A stretch of 64,000 nt of DNA from Verrucomicrobiaceae bacterium (lineage in GTDB: Bacteria > Verrucomicrobiota > Verrucomicrobiia > Verrucomicrobiales > Verrucomicrobiaceae): assembly GCA_016795465.1 (NCBI GenBank), contig JAEUHK010000101.1, positions 40,307 to 104,306 of the forward strand. The letters are read 5' to 3'. Under the pieces are notes generated by a model. It ran no database searches. It saw nothing but the letters and a program-made list of their open reading frames with translations, and had not been told where the DNA came from. The translations under genes were made by a program, and so were the position numbers. Shown here piece after piece: positions 55,604-63,927 of the stretch. The stretch's first letter is position 1. The number at the start of each line of letters is the position of its first letter.

Positions 55604-56227
55604 TCAAACCGTCCCAAAATACCGGTCACCCGCGTCACCGAGACCGGGAACGATGTAGCTGCGGTCGTTCAAGCCATCATCAATCGCCGCGGTGACGATG
55701 CGGACATCGGGATGGGCTTTGGAAAGAGCCGCGATGCCTTCCGGACAACTCACCACACAGAGCATCGTGATGCGTGAAGCCCCCGCGGCCTTCACCTGGC
55801 GCACGGCCTCGACGGCACTGCCGCCGGTGGCCAGCATCGGATCGAGCAGGAACACGTCCGCCTCGGCGATCACCGGCGGGAGATTAGCGTAATACGGCTG
55901 CGGCTGCGCAGTCTCCTCATTCCGCTTGATGCCCACATGTGCCACGCAGGCATCCGGCACGAGCGATAGGATGCCATCGAGCAATCCAAGGCCTGCGCGA
56001 AGGATCGGCACAAAGACCATCGGCCTGGCGAACTTCACGCCACTCGTCTCTTGAAGCGGCGTCAGCACGCGGATCGCGGCGACGGGCAGCTCACGCGTGG
56101 CTTCGAGGAAAAGCATGCGCCCGAGCAGATTGAGATGCCGGCGAAAGCGATGCGGTGGCGTCGAGGCATCACGCATCTCGGTGAGATGACATTGGGCGAG
56201 CGGATGGGAGACGACGACGGGCTGCAT
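55604..56227 (-). CDS. upp: Uracil phosphoribosyltransferase
   Basis: 207 residues from MQPVVVSHP at 56227. VFVPILRAGLGLLDGI is the UPRT family motif, FLLDPMLATGGSAVEAV is the PRPP-binding loop, and CVVSCPEGIAALSKAHPDVRIVTAAIDDGLNDRSYIVPGLGDAGDRYFGT is the uracil-binding end. Makes UMP from uracil and PRPP in pyrimidine salvage. Divergent from the lipoprotein gene at 56286 with 58 bp between. Confidence 0.95.
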   Translation of the reverse strand: MQPVVVSHPLAQCHLTEMRDASTPPHRFRRHLNLLGRMLFLEATRELPVAAIRVLTPLQETSGVKFARPMVFVPILRAGLGLLDGILSLVPDACVAHVGIKRNEETAQPQPYYANLPPVIAEADVFLLDPMLATGGSAVEAVRQVKAAGASRITMLCVVSCPEGIAALSKAHPDVRIVTAAIDDGLNDRSYIVPGLGDAGDRYFGTV

Positions 56228-56285
56228 GCGGCCATCGTGGCAAAGATTTCTCCACGCCACAAGGCCGCCGTGTTACTATCGCGGC

Positions 56286-56732
56286 ATGAAAACATCAAAA
56301 TTCGCCCTCGGCATCGCTGTCGTGCTGCTCGCTGGATGTGTCAGCGAAGGTCCCGATCTGTCGTTGCCCGAAACCAGCAGCCGTGATGACTACAAGAGCA
56401 CGGGCGGAGCGGCGAGCTTCCGCCTTTCCGAGGCCGATTATGCCCGTCATGCCAATCGTGAAGCCCTCCGCACCGAGGAAAATGCCGCGTCGATGGCCCA
56501 GCCCGGCGGCACGGTCATGTACCAGCAGAATCAAACCGGCCCGTTTGGCACCCGCAGCTCCAGCGGCGTGATCCGCTCCACCGGCGGCGTGCAAAGCTAT
56601 CAAACCATCGGCGGCCAGCCGGTGGGGCCCGGCACGATCATTCCCGGCTACAACTATCCCGCTCCCTCGGTGAACGGCGGTCCTGGCACTTACATCGATG
56701 CGAGGACCGGCCGGCTGATGTACAAGCGGTGA
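56286..56732 (+). CDS. Small lipoprotein
   Basis: 148 residues from the MKTSKFALG methionine. MKTSKFALGIAVVLLAGCVSEG has a lipobox LLAGC, so the mature protein starts at Cys18. The rest is hydrophilic and rich in Gly, Ser, Thr and Pro (SSGVIRSTGGVQSYQTIGGQPVGPG), ending with YIDARTGRLMYKR. Likely anchored in the outer membrane and loosely structured. Function unknown. Confidence 0.65.
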   Translation: MKTSKFALGIAVVLLAGCVSEGPDLSLPETSSRDDYKSTGGAASFRLSEADYARHANREALRTEENAASMAQPGGTVMYQQNQTGPFGTRSSSGVIRSTGGVQSYQTIGGQPVGPGTIIPGYNYPAPSVNGGPGTYIDARTGRLMYKR

Positions 56733-56759
56733 GAAGTAAGAAGTAAGATGTGAGAGGTG
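56733..56759 (+). repeat. GAGAAGTAAGAAGTAAG short repeat, left copy
   Basis: GAAGTAAGAAGTAAGATGTG and AGAGGTGA after the lipoprotein stop is the approximate inverse of 57438-57460 (CCTCTCACTTCTCACTTCTT), placing inverted repeats around the 56777-57373 gene. Confidence 0.6.
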
Positions 56760-56776
56760 ATGTAGCCTCTAACCTC

Positions 56777-57373
56777 TCATTCGTTCGGCTCGTCGTCTTT
56801 TGCCGTCCGCGTTGGCTTCAATAGCCCGCCAGCCAGCACATCGAGGCTGCTTCCAAGAATCGTTCGTCTAACAATGAGCTGATCGGTCATCTCATCACCT
56901 TTCCAAGTCTGTGCGACATAGCGAGGATCTTTGATTGTGATCCCTTGCGTCGAAAACCGGCTGGCCACGACGCTTCCAGCGCTGTCTGTCCGCTTATGCA
57001 CATCGCCATCGGACTGGTGAAGGATGATTGCAGCATACGGCAGGCTGTGACCGTCCTCCGCCACCAAGGTGAACGTGCGATTCATCAGCTGCGGTGCGAC
57101 GACTGCCCACCCCAAGACCAGGATCACCGCAAGCACTCCGAGCATGCCAAGCCGAATCTCCGCCGTAGTCCATCGCTTCGGTTCAGCAGGTTCCTTCTTC
57201 TTCCGCGCCATCCTTCCCAGCGTGAACCCGCTCACGAACAGGCCGATGACGCATTCGGCCAGTGCTGCGAGCAAATTAACCGTCAGGGGAACGACCTCGA
57301 ATAAGGCAACTGCGAGCGCAGCCATCGCGTCCCAGAGTGCGCCAACCAAACCGATGATGCCGTCAAGAATCAT
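56777..57373 (-). CDS. Membrane protein of unknown function
   Basis: 198 residues. A long hydrophobic N-terminal stretch (about 5-52, two helices) is followed by a basic loop (LGRMARKKKEPAEPKRW), another membrane segment (about 75-95, GMLGVLAVILVLGWAVVAP) and a soluble C-terminal domain. That domain has strands like a carboxypeptidase-regulatory-type fold (RTFTLVAEDGHSLPYAAIILHQSDGDVHKRTDSAGSVVASRF). It is flanked by inverted copies of a short repeat. No family named. Confidence 0.55.
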   Translation of the reverse strand: MILDGIIGLVGALWDAMAALAVALFEVVPLTVNLLAALAECVIGLFVSGFTLGRMARKKKEPAEPKRWTTAEIRLGMLGVLAVILVLGWAVVAPQLMNRTFTLVAEDGHSLPYAAIILHQSDGDVHKRTDSAGSVVASRFSTQGITIKDPRYVAQTWKGDEMTDQLIVRRTILGSSLDVLAGGLLKPTRTAKDDEPNE

Positions 57374-57437
57374 GCGAAACTCAAATCGCTCACCTCGAAG
57401 CTGTCACCTCAAAACTGGCCCAGTTTCACTCATTCGA

Positions 57438-57460
57438 CCTCTCACTTCTCACTTCTTACT
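57438..57460 (-). repeat. Inverted right copy of the GAAGTAAG-type repeat
   Basis: CCTCTCACTTCTCACTTCTT followed by ACT lies just before the KefB-like stop. Together with 56733-56759 it brackets one gene. Confidence 0.6.
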
Positions 57461-57466
57461 GGTTCT

Positions 57467-59161
57467 TCACGCCCCTTGCAGCGTGATCGCGGCGTCCACC
57501 ACGGCCTGACTGGCCTCTTGCTCGTCGTTGATGACGACGGTGGCACCGAGGCGTTTGAGACGTTCGACATCACTCGCGAAGCGTGCGCGAGCGAGCACGG
57601 GGATGTCGGGGCGTGATTCGCGGATGATGTCGAGCGCTTGCGCATTGATGAGCGCATCGGGAAAGGTCAGCGCGACGAGACGGGCCTTCGCGAGCTGCGT
57701 GAGCTCCCACGTTTCTTGATGCGTGGCATCGGCAAAGAGCACCGTCTGGCCTTGTCGCTTCAATTGGCGCACCGTTTCCGCGTTCAGCTCGATCACGAGC
57801 GTGCTCACGCCGCTGTCGAGCAGCTCCTTGTTGAGCTTTTCACCCACCGGGCCATGCCCGCAGATGATGGCGTGGTCGTGCATGCCTTTGACGCGTTGGC
57901 GCAGATCCCCGGGATCACTCAGCGCGGCCTTGCGACGACCCCAGCCGCGTTTTTCAAGCCAACTGGCCAATGGAGTGCCAAAACGCATCGCGGCGGGCAA
58001 AAGGCCCATCGAGAGCGCCGAGGCCGAAAGAAGGATCTGCTGCGTGGAAGCACTCCACAGCGCGGATTCGCCCGCCTGGCGCAAAAGCACGAGTGAGAAC
58101 TCGCCAGCGCTGCTGAGGCCGATGCCTGCCATCAAGGCCTGGCGATGCGCGAGGCCGAGTTTTCTTGCGATGGCGGTGATGAGTGCTGTTTTGCCGAGCA
58201 TGAGCACGAGCGTGAGCACCAGAATAGGCTGCCAGTGCTGCGCGGCCATTTTCACATCGATCATCAAACCGACGGTGACGAAGAAGAGCGTCAAAAACAG
58301 ATCCTTCAGCGGCATCACATCCGCGAGAATGCGGTGTTTGAAGATCGATTCGCTCACCGCGAGACCGGCGACGAAGGCTCCGAGCGCCAATCCAAGCCCG
58401 AGCAGGCCCCCGGTGAAAGCAAGACCCACGCAGCAGCCGATCACCGTAAGCGTGAAGAGCTCGCGGTTCCGCGTGCGGGTGACCGAATTGAGCAGCCACG
58501 GGATGATCCAACGAGCGGCGACACCAGAAAACACCACGAACAATGTGCCGCGCAGCACGAGGCTGCCGATGCTGGCGCCGAGCGCCTTCTTCTCACCCTC
58601 ATGCGGCAGGATGAGCGGCACAAAGAGGAAGAAGGCGATGATGAACAGATCCTGGAAAATGGCCACAGCCAGCGCCATGCGGGCACCGGGACTCGATTCG
58701 AGGCCGAGGTCCTGAAAGCTCTTCAAGCTCACCGCGGTGGAGCTCATCGCCAGCGCCACGCCGAGCACCACCGCGCCCTGCCAGCCGATGCCAAAGCCAA
58801 ACACCACGGCCCCCGCCAATGCGATGCACAGGCCCATCTGCAAACCGCCACCCACGAAGGCGAGACGGCGCAGATACTTGAGCTCGCCCAGCGAGAACTC
58901 GAGCCCCAGCGTGAACATCAAGAGCACCACGCCAAACTCCGCCATGCTCGCGATGCGGGCCTGCGACTCGCCACCGCCGAGCAGCGTCATGATGCCGGAG
59001 TTTGCGATGACCACGCCGCAGAGGAAATAGCCGGCCAGCAGCGATTGCTGGAGCCGCAGCAGCAGCAGCGAGACCAGCACCACGCCCGCCAGCATCACCG
59101 CGAGGAGCGCGAAGAGAGGCGGGATGGATTCAGCGGCGGCCAGCGGCAGGTCGAAAAGCAT
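57467..59161 (-). CDS. CPA2-type cation/proton antiporter with RCK_N domain (KefB/KefC-like)
   Basis: 564 residues from MLFDLPLAAAES at 59161. About twelve membrane segments (residues 12-380) include GLELGLELEFSLGE-like wording (LLMFTLGLEFSLGELKYLRRLAF) and GFGLGVALAMSSTAVSL (ion-site region). The C-terminal RCK_N/Rossmann domain (about 415-540) has HAIICGHGPVGEKLNKELLDSGVSTLVIELN and VLFADATHQETWELTQLAKARLVALTFPD. It exchanges K+ or Na+ for H+ under control of a nucleotide-binding domain. There is no separate KefF/KefG partner. Confidence 0.88.
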   Translation of the reverse strand: MLFDLPLAAAESIPPLFALLAVMLAGVVLVSLLLLRLQQSLLAGYFLCGVVIANSGIMTLLGGGESQARIASMAEFGVVLLMFTLGLEFSLGELKYLRRLAFVGGGLQMGLCIALAGAVVFGFGIGWQGAVVLGVALAMSSTAVSLKSFQDLGLESSPGARMALAVAIFQDLFIIAFFLFVPLILPHEGEKKALGASIGSLVLRGTLFVVFSGVAARWIIPWLLNSVTRTRNRELFTLTVIGCCVGLAFTGGLLGLGLALGAFVAGLAVSESIFKHRILADVMPLKDLFLTLFFVTVGLMIDVKMAAQHWQPILVLTLVLMLGKTALITAIARKLGLAHRQALMAGIGLSSAGEFSLVLLRQAGESALWSASTQQILLSASALSMGLLPAAMRFGTPLASWLEKRGWGRRKAALSDPGDLRQRVKGMHDHAIICGHGPVGEKLNKELLDSGVSTLVIELNAETVRQLKRQGQTVLFADATHQETWELTQLAKARLVALTFPDALINAQALDIIRESRPDIPVLARARFASDVERLKRLGATVVINDEQEASQAVVDAAITLQGA

Positions 59162-59240
59162 GCGCGGTACTCTTTCCCGCGGATACGGCACGGATCAAAT
59201 GTTTGACGCCCTGCATGCCGCATGTTTTAGCCGCTCCACC

Positions 59241-59492
59241 ATGCCCGAACCCATCCGCGCCGAAGCCGTGATCGACCTGCTGCTCACCGAGCAGATCCTC
59301 GAACCCGAGGAGCCCATCACGCCAGAGGCGGATCTGTTTGCTTTGGGCCTCGATTCGATGGCGCTGATGCAGCTCATGCTGCAAATCGAAGTGCGCTTTG
59401 GCCTCACGATCAGTCCCGCGGAGCTATCGAGAGATCATTTCGCCACCGCGGAGGCGCTGGCGGGGTTTTTGACGAAGAAGCGGACAGCTTAG
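59241..59492 (+). CDS. Acyl carrier protein
   Basis: 83 residues from MPEPIRAEAV at 59241. ITPEADLFALGLDSMALMQLMLQIEVRFGLTISPAELSRDHFATAEALAGFL shows the ACP fold with Ser of GLDSM (residue 38) for phosphopantetheine attachment. It is not next to fatty-acid synthase genes, so it may serve a special lipid or peptide pathway. It is a chromosomal ACP and differs from the one at 25579. It overlaps the convergent HNH gene by 4 bp. Confidence 0.85.
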   Translation: MPEPIRAEAVIDLLLTEQILEPEEPITPEADLFALGLDSMALMQLMLQIEVRFGLTISPAELSRDHFATAEALAGFLTKKRTA

Positions 59493-59890
59493 TCCAGCTC
59501 ACCCAGTTGCAGAAGCAACTCGCGCTGGTGCAGATTGTCAGGATCGTTGAAACAGAGGAGCCAAGCGGTGGTGCGGCCCACCTCGGTGAGGCCGAGGATG
59601 TAAGCACCATCGCGTCGAAAATGATCCTCCCAGCGGTCTTTTCGTGGGTGGAACAGCCTGATAAGCAGTCCAGTGTCTGGATCGATGCTGGAGAGGTTCG
59701 GGCCTTTGATGGCGTTGCACTGGCTGCAGGCCAGCGACAGGTTCCCCAAATCATCTGAGCCACCGTGCTGCTTGGCGATGATGTGCTCGATATGAAAGGG
59801 ATTGTCCTGCTCGTCTTGCTGGCGCAAGCGGCAGTATTCACAGCGGCTGCCCGCCCGCTTGCGCACCTCGAGCCGCGTGGGGGCATCCAT
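59489..59890 (-). CDS. HNH endonuclease-family protein
   Basis: 133 residues. RAGSRCEYCRLRQQDEQDNPFHIEHIIAKQHGGSDDLGNLSLACSQCNAIKG is a classical HNH: CxxC at 18/21, HIEHI with the catalytic His, NLSLAC with the Asn and a second CxxC. The 60 residues after it (DTGLLIRLFHPRKDRWEDHF, GRTTAWLLCFNDPDNLHQRELLLQLGELD) are common to chromosomal HNH proteins of this type. Coupled to an 85-residue gene three bases upstream. Role unclear; nicks or binds nucleic acid. Confidence 0.85.
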   Translation of the reverse strand: MDAPTRLEVRKRAGSRCEYCRLRQQDEQDNPFHIEHIIAKQHGGSDDLGNLSLACSQCNAIKGPNLSSIDPDTGLLIRLFHPRKDRWEDHFRRDGAYILGLTEVGRTTAWLLCFNDPDNLHQRELLLQLGELD

Positions 59891-59893
59891 GGT

Positions 59894-60151
59894 TCAAGCA
59901 GCCTGGCGTTGGAGGAAAAGACGGGCCTGAAGCTTCAGGATTGACATCATTTTTCCGGCGGAGATAAAACTGCGATATTCTGTTTCCTCTTCGCGAGTGA
60001 GATTTCCCTCATTCGCCTTCACGGCGAGTTCCTCCATGCGCGTGATGCGTTCTGCATCCGGCTCGATTCGCAGGATATTGGCTGCCGTCTCCGCGGTAAA
60101 GCAGGGGCGGGCCGGATCGAGCAGCTTGTCGAGACTGGCGAAGGCGTTCAT
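59894..60151 (-). CDS. Small helical protein preceding the HNH gene
   Basis: 85 residues, all-helical by pattern: AETAANILRIEPDAERITRMEELAVKANEGNLTREEETEYRSFISAGKMMSILKLQARLFL. The GNLTREEETEYRSFISAG phrase is recurrent in small proteins encoded directly before HNH genes in PVC and related bacteria, suggesting a paired unit. Three bases separate the two genes. It may guide or restrain the HNH protein; function not known. Confidence 0.6.
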   Translation of the reverse strand: MNAFASLDKLLDPARPCFTAETAANILRIEPDAERITRMEELAVKANEGNLTREEETEYRSFISAGKMMSILKLQARLFLQRQAA

Positions 60152-60202
60152 AACGATGCAAAGAATGCCACAACTGGTTCAAGGCCGCAAGCGCGGCTCC
60201 GC

Positions 60203-61342
60203 TCACAGCCGCGTGAGTGGATTCACCCGCGTTTTGAGCGGCAGCGTCACCCGCTGGCCGTTGAGGCGGTGGGACTCGTAAACGGCGGAAATCATCTCGG
60301 TGAGGTGGCGGCCGTGGATGCCATCGCACAGCGGGGCGCGGTTCTCATGGATGGCGGCGATGAGGTCGAGGCCGGGGATTTCGTGGCTGGAGACTTTTCT
60401 GGCGATGTCCTTGTCTGCGAGGACAGGTTTGCGGGGTTCGCTCCCGGTTTGAATCCATGCGAAAGGCTCCTGGTCCATGCGCAGGTCGATGACGCCAGCA
60501 TTGCCGAAGATCTGCAAGCCGAAGGACGCGGGATCGTCGTAGGCGGGTTTTTTCAGGCGGGCATCCTTGAGGCTGTCGAAGAAGAACGGCAGGCCGTTTT
60601 CCATCTCGAAGCGGGCGTGTACCTCGTCGCCAGCGAGCGGGCCGATGCCTTCATCGCCGTCTTTGACATCGGCTTTGGTGATGAGCTGGCCGTTTTGATA
60701 CACGTTCGCGGCGCAAGCCTTCGCCGGGCCGGCGAGGGCGATGGCGCAGCCCATGACATGCGAGCCGAGCACCCACATGTCGAGGCTGCCGCCACGAGGG
60801 TCTTCCTTGCCGCGACCGCGGATTTCAAGCACGCGGCCGATGGCGCCGTCGGCGATGAGCTTCGCGACCATCGGCAGGGCAGGGTGGTAGCGGTTGCGAT
60901 GGGCGATGGCGATCTTGGTGCCGGTTTTTTCCGCGGCAGCGATGACCTCATCGGCCTCGGCGAGGCTGCGGACGAAGGGTTTTTCGATGTAAATGCCCTT
61001 CGCGTCGTTTTGAATGGCGGCGAGCATCATGTCGCGATGCTGGTCAATGTGCCGCGGGCCGATGGCGACGATGTCAGGCTTCACTTCGGCGAGCATGGCG
61101 TGGTAATCGGCGAAGCCTTTGCCGGTGCCGATTTTCTTCAACTCGCCCTCCAGACCGTTCGCGTCGGCATCGGCGATGGCGACGATTTCGGTAGTGGGGA
61201 TGGCCTTCCACATCGTGTCGAGGCCGTGGCCGTAGTTTCCGCGGCCGGTGTGGCCGATGATGGCGACGCGGAGCTTGGTTTCAGCGGCGAAAGTGGTGAG
61301 CGGGGCGGCGGCGAGGGCGGTGAGAAGGGTGCGGCGATGCAT
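60203..61342 (-). CDS. Gfo/Idh/MocA-family oxidoreductase with export signal
   Basis: 379 residues. The N-terminus MHRRTLLTALAAAPLTTFAAE has twin Arg and a hydrophobic stretch, similar to the secreted Gfo/Idh/MocA proteins abundant in PVC bacteria. A Rossmann domain follows (LRVAIIGHTGRGNYGHG, EIVAIADADANG) with IYIEKPFVRSLAEADEV, the EKP catalytic Lys motif, and AIAHRNRYHPALPMV. NAD(P)-dependent sugar or inositol dehydrogenase type. Exact substrate unknown; the leader implies action outside the cytoplasm with a bound cofactor. Confidence 0.85.
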   Translation of the reverse strand: MHRRTLLTALAAAPLTTFAAETKLRVAIIGHTGRGNYGHGLDTMWKAIPTTEIVAIADADANGLEGELKKIGTGKGFADYHAMLAEVKPDIVAIGPRHIDQHRDMMLAAIQNDAKGIYIEKPFVRSLAEADEVIAAAEKTGTKIAIAHRNRYHPALPMVAKLIADGAIGRVLEIRGRGKEDPRGGSLDMWVLGSHVMGCAIALAGPAKACAANVYQNGQLITKADVKDGDEGIGPLAGDEVHARFEMENGLPFFFDSLKDARLKKPAYDDPASFGLQIFGNAGVIDLRMDQEPFAWIQTGSEPRKPVLADKDIARKVSSHEIPGLDLIAAIHENRAPLCDGIHGRHLTEMISAVYESHRLNGQRVTLPLKTRVNPLTRL

Positions 61343-61442
61343 ACGAGGTCGGAAACGAAGGGAAAATGGTCAAACGTGCATCGCTTGCGCATTCGACAGC
61401 GGCGCGGTTGCGGTTCATCTTTGGCGCCCTCCAGCCCGCCGC

Positions 61443-63446
61443 ATGCCCCAGATCTCCTCCGACGACCTGCCTCCGTTCGCCACCGCGAGCGAGGAACGCT
61501 TTGCGCTGGCCGTGCGCGGCACGAATGACGGAATCTGGGACTGGGACATCCGCAGCGGCGAGGTGTTCTTCTCGCCGCGGTGGAAGGACATGATCGGCTA
61601 CGAGGATCATGAGCTCGCGAATGAATTTTCGACCTTTGAGACACGGGTTCATCCAGAGGATCACGACCGCGTGATGAAGACGGTGAACGATTACCTCTAC
61701 GGCTCGCTGGATCGTTACGCGGTGGAGTTTCGTTTCCAGCACAAGGACGGCTCGTGGCGCTGGATCCTCGCCCGCGGCCGGGCGCTGCGGGATGCGGAGG
61801 GAAAACCCTACCGCATGGCCGGTTCACACACCGACATCACGGAGCAAAAGCTTTCCGAGGAGCAACTGCGCCATGCGCGACTCGCCGCGGAGGCTGCGAA
61901 CCGGGCGAAGAGCGCCTTCCTGGCGAACATGAGCCATGAGATTCGCACGCCAATGAACGGCATCATCGGCATGGGCGAGTTGCTGCTGAACACGAAGCTC
62001 GATCCGAAGCAGCACGAGTATCTGCTGATGCTCAAAAACTCCGCGGAGAGCCTGCTGGCGCTGCTGAATGACGTGCTCGACTTCTCGAAGATCGAAGCGG
62101 GCAAGATGGAGCTCGACGAGCAGGACTTTGATCTGCGTCACACGATTGCGGACACGTTGCTCGCCCTCGGCGTGCGGGCCATGCAGAAGAATCTCACGCT
62201 CACTCACAAGGTGACGGAGGACGTGCCGGTGATCCTTCTCGGCGATGACGGCCGCCTGCGGCAGATTTTGATCAACCTCGTGGGCAACGCGATCAAGTTT
62301 ACCGACCGCGGCGAGATCATCGTGCGCGTGCGCATTGAATCCCGGGCGCTCGACAAGACCACGCTGCACTTTGAAATTCACGACACCGGCATCGGCATCT
62401 CGCCGGAGGTGCAGGGCCGCATCTTTGACGCCTTCACGCAGGCCGAGACGAACACGAACCGCCGCTATGGCGGCACCGGCCTCGGCCTCGCCATCTGCCG
62501 CGATCTCGTGGAGCTCATGCAGGGCCGCATCTGGGTGGAAAGCGAGCCGGGCAAGGGCAGCACCTTTCATTTCACGGCGGTGTTTGGCGAGGCCACGCAA
62601 GACAGCCTCGACAAGCCTTCGGCACCCGCCACCGGGCCGCTGCTCGGTCTCGCGGAGAAGTCGATGAAGGTGCTCGTCGTCGAAGATGGTCGCGTGAACC
62701 AGCTCGTGGCGGCGAAGCTGCTCGAAGAGCGCGGGCATCGTGTCGAGATTGCCAACAATGGCCAGGAGGCGGTCGAAAAGGTGCGGGATGGAGACTTCGA
62801 CGCCATCCTCATGGATGTACACATGCCGGAGATGAACGGCTTTCAGGCCACCAGTGCCATCCGCCAGATCGAGGAAAAGCACGGCGGCCATGTGCCGATC
62901 ATCGCGATGACCGCGAACGCGCTGAAAGGCGACCGCGAGCAATGCATCGCCGCTGGGATGGATGATTACGTCTCGAAACCGATCCACAGCGCCGAGCTGC
63001 TGCATGCCGTGGAGCGTTTCATGCATGGCCGCACCGCCGCACCGCCGCGTCTCGAGATCACCGGAACGCCCGCCGAGGCCGCGAAGCCCAAAAAACGCGG
63101 TCCGGCATTCAAAGCCGATGTCTTCGTCGCGGCTGCCGGAGGTCCGGAGATGGCCAAAGAGCTCATCGCGATCTACGCCGAGGACTCCGACAAGTTCCTT
63201 CAAGATGCCTCCGCGGCTCTGAGCGCTGGAAATGCCGTTGCCCTGTATGAAGCCGCGCACTCGCTCAAAGGCATGCTCGGCGTGTACACCGCCACACGGG
63301 CCTCCGAAACGGCCTCGCATCTCTGCCACCTCGCGCAGGATGGCGATCTGTTTGGTGCCCGTGCCTTGCTGGAGAAGCTCAAAAAGGAATGCGCCCGCCT
63401 CGGCACCGCGCTGGCAAACGTGGATCTCAGCTCTTCTTCGGATTGA
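61443..63446 (+). CDS. Hybrid sensor histidine kinase with PAS, receiver and HPt domains
   Basis: 667 residues from MPQISSDDL at 61443. PAS_3 (about 20-125, with GIWDWDIRSGEVFFSPRWKDMIGY and GSWRWILARGRALRD), HisKA with NMSHEIRTPMNGIIG, HATPase (N-box, DTGIGI, GGTGLGL), receiver with LMDVHMPEMNG (phospho-Asp), TANAL and VSKPI, and a C-terminal HPt with AHSLKGMLG (phospho-His). A complete phosphorelay in one cytoplasmic chain with no membrane segment, so it senses an internal signal through the PAS domain. The output regulator is not adjacent. It overlaps nrdR tail to tail by 20 bp. Confidence 0.93.
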   Translation: MPQISSDDLPPFATASEERFALAVRGTNDGIWDWDIRSGEVFFSPRWKDMIGYEDHELANEFSTFETRVHPEDHDRVMKTVNDYLYGSLDRYAVEFRFQHKDGSWRWILARGRALRDAEGKPYRMAGSHTDITEQKLSEEQLRHARLAAEAANRAKSAFLANMSHEIRTPMNGIIGMGELLLNTKLDPKQHEYLLMLKNSAESLLALLNDVLDFSKIEAGKMELDEQDFDLRHTIADTLLALGVRAMQKNLTLTHKVTEDVPVILLGDDGRLRQILINLVGNAIKFTDRGEIIVRVRIESRALDKTTLHFEIHDTGIGISPEVQGRIFDAFTQAETNTNRRYGGTGLGLAICRDLVELMQGRIWVESEPGKGSTFHFTAVFGEATQDSLDKPSAPATGPLLGLAEKSMKVLVVEDGRVNQLVAAKLLEERGHRVEIANNGQEAVEKVRDGDFDAILMDVHMPEMNGFQATSAIRQIEEKHGGHVPIIAMTANALKGDREQCIAAGMDDYVSKPIHSAELLHAVERFMHGRTAAPPRLEITGTPAEAAKPKKRGPAFKADVFVAAAGGPEMAKELIAIYAEDSDKFLQDASAALSAGNAVALYEAAHSLKGMLGVYTATRASETASHLCHLAQDGDLFGARALLEKLKKECARLGTALANVDLSSSSD

Positions 63447-63927
63447 AAAGCTCCACCTGGCCTTTTTCGCGAAGACGACGTTTTCCGAGACTTTGGATCT
63501 CGTCGATGAACTCGCCCACATCTTCAAACTGCCGGTAAACACTCGCGTAGCGCACATAGGCCACATGATCGAGAGCCTCGAGGCCGCGCATCACCTTCGC
63601 GCCGATCACGGTGCTCGGGATTTCGCGGTAGCCTTCCTCGGCTAGCTCCATGGCGATGTCGTCCACGAGCTGCTCGATGTCCTCCATCTTCACCGGGCGC
63701 TTCTCGCAGGCCTTGCGCACGCCGCTGAGGAGCTTGTCGCGGTTGAAATTCTCGCGGGCGCCATTGCGCTTCACCACCCGCAACTCCTCACGCTCGACGA
63801 TTTCATAGGTTGTGAAGCGAAAACCGCACTTCATGCACTCCCGCCGGCGGCGGATGGCGGAGCCTTCCCTCGCCTCGCGGGAGTCGATCACTTTATCCTG
63901 GGAACTGCTGCATTTGGGGCAACGCAT
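63427..63927 (-). CDS. nrdR: Transcriptional repressor NrdR
   Basis: 166 residues. Zinc ribbon with MRCPKCSS and CMKCGFRFTTYEIVE, then an ATP-cone domain (about 48-140: VVKRNGARENFNRDKLLSGVRKACEKRPV and DHVAYVRYASVYRQF). It senses ATP/dATP and represses ribonucleotide reductase genes. The C-terminus (REKGQVELFNPKKS) is slightly extended. No NrdR-box pair was identified in the window. The last 73 bases of the window hold no gene. Confidence 0.95.
   Translation of the reverse strand: MRCPKCSSSQDKVIDSREAREGSAIRRRRECMKCGFRFTTYEIVEREELRVVKRNGARENFNRDKLLSGVRKACEKRPVKMEDIEQLVDDIAMELAEEGYREIPSTVIGAKVMRGLEALDHVAYVRYASVYRQFEDVGEFIDEIQSLGKRRLREKGQVELFNPKKS

Noticed and set aside
59241..59492. ACP as functional partner of the mobile ACP-like gene at 25579
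   Set aside because: Different sequence around the Ser and a purely chromosomal setting; no reason to link the two.
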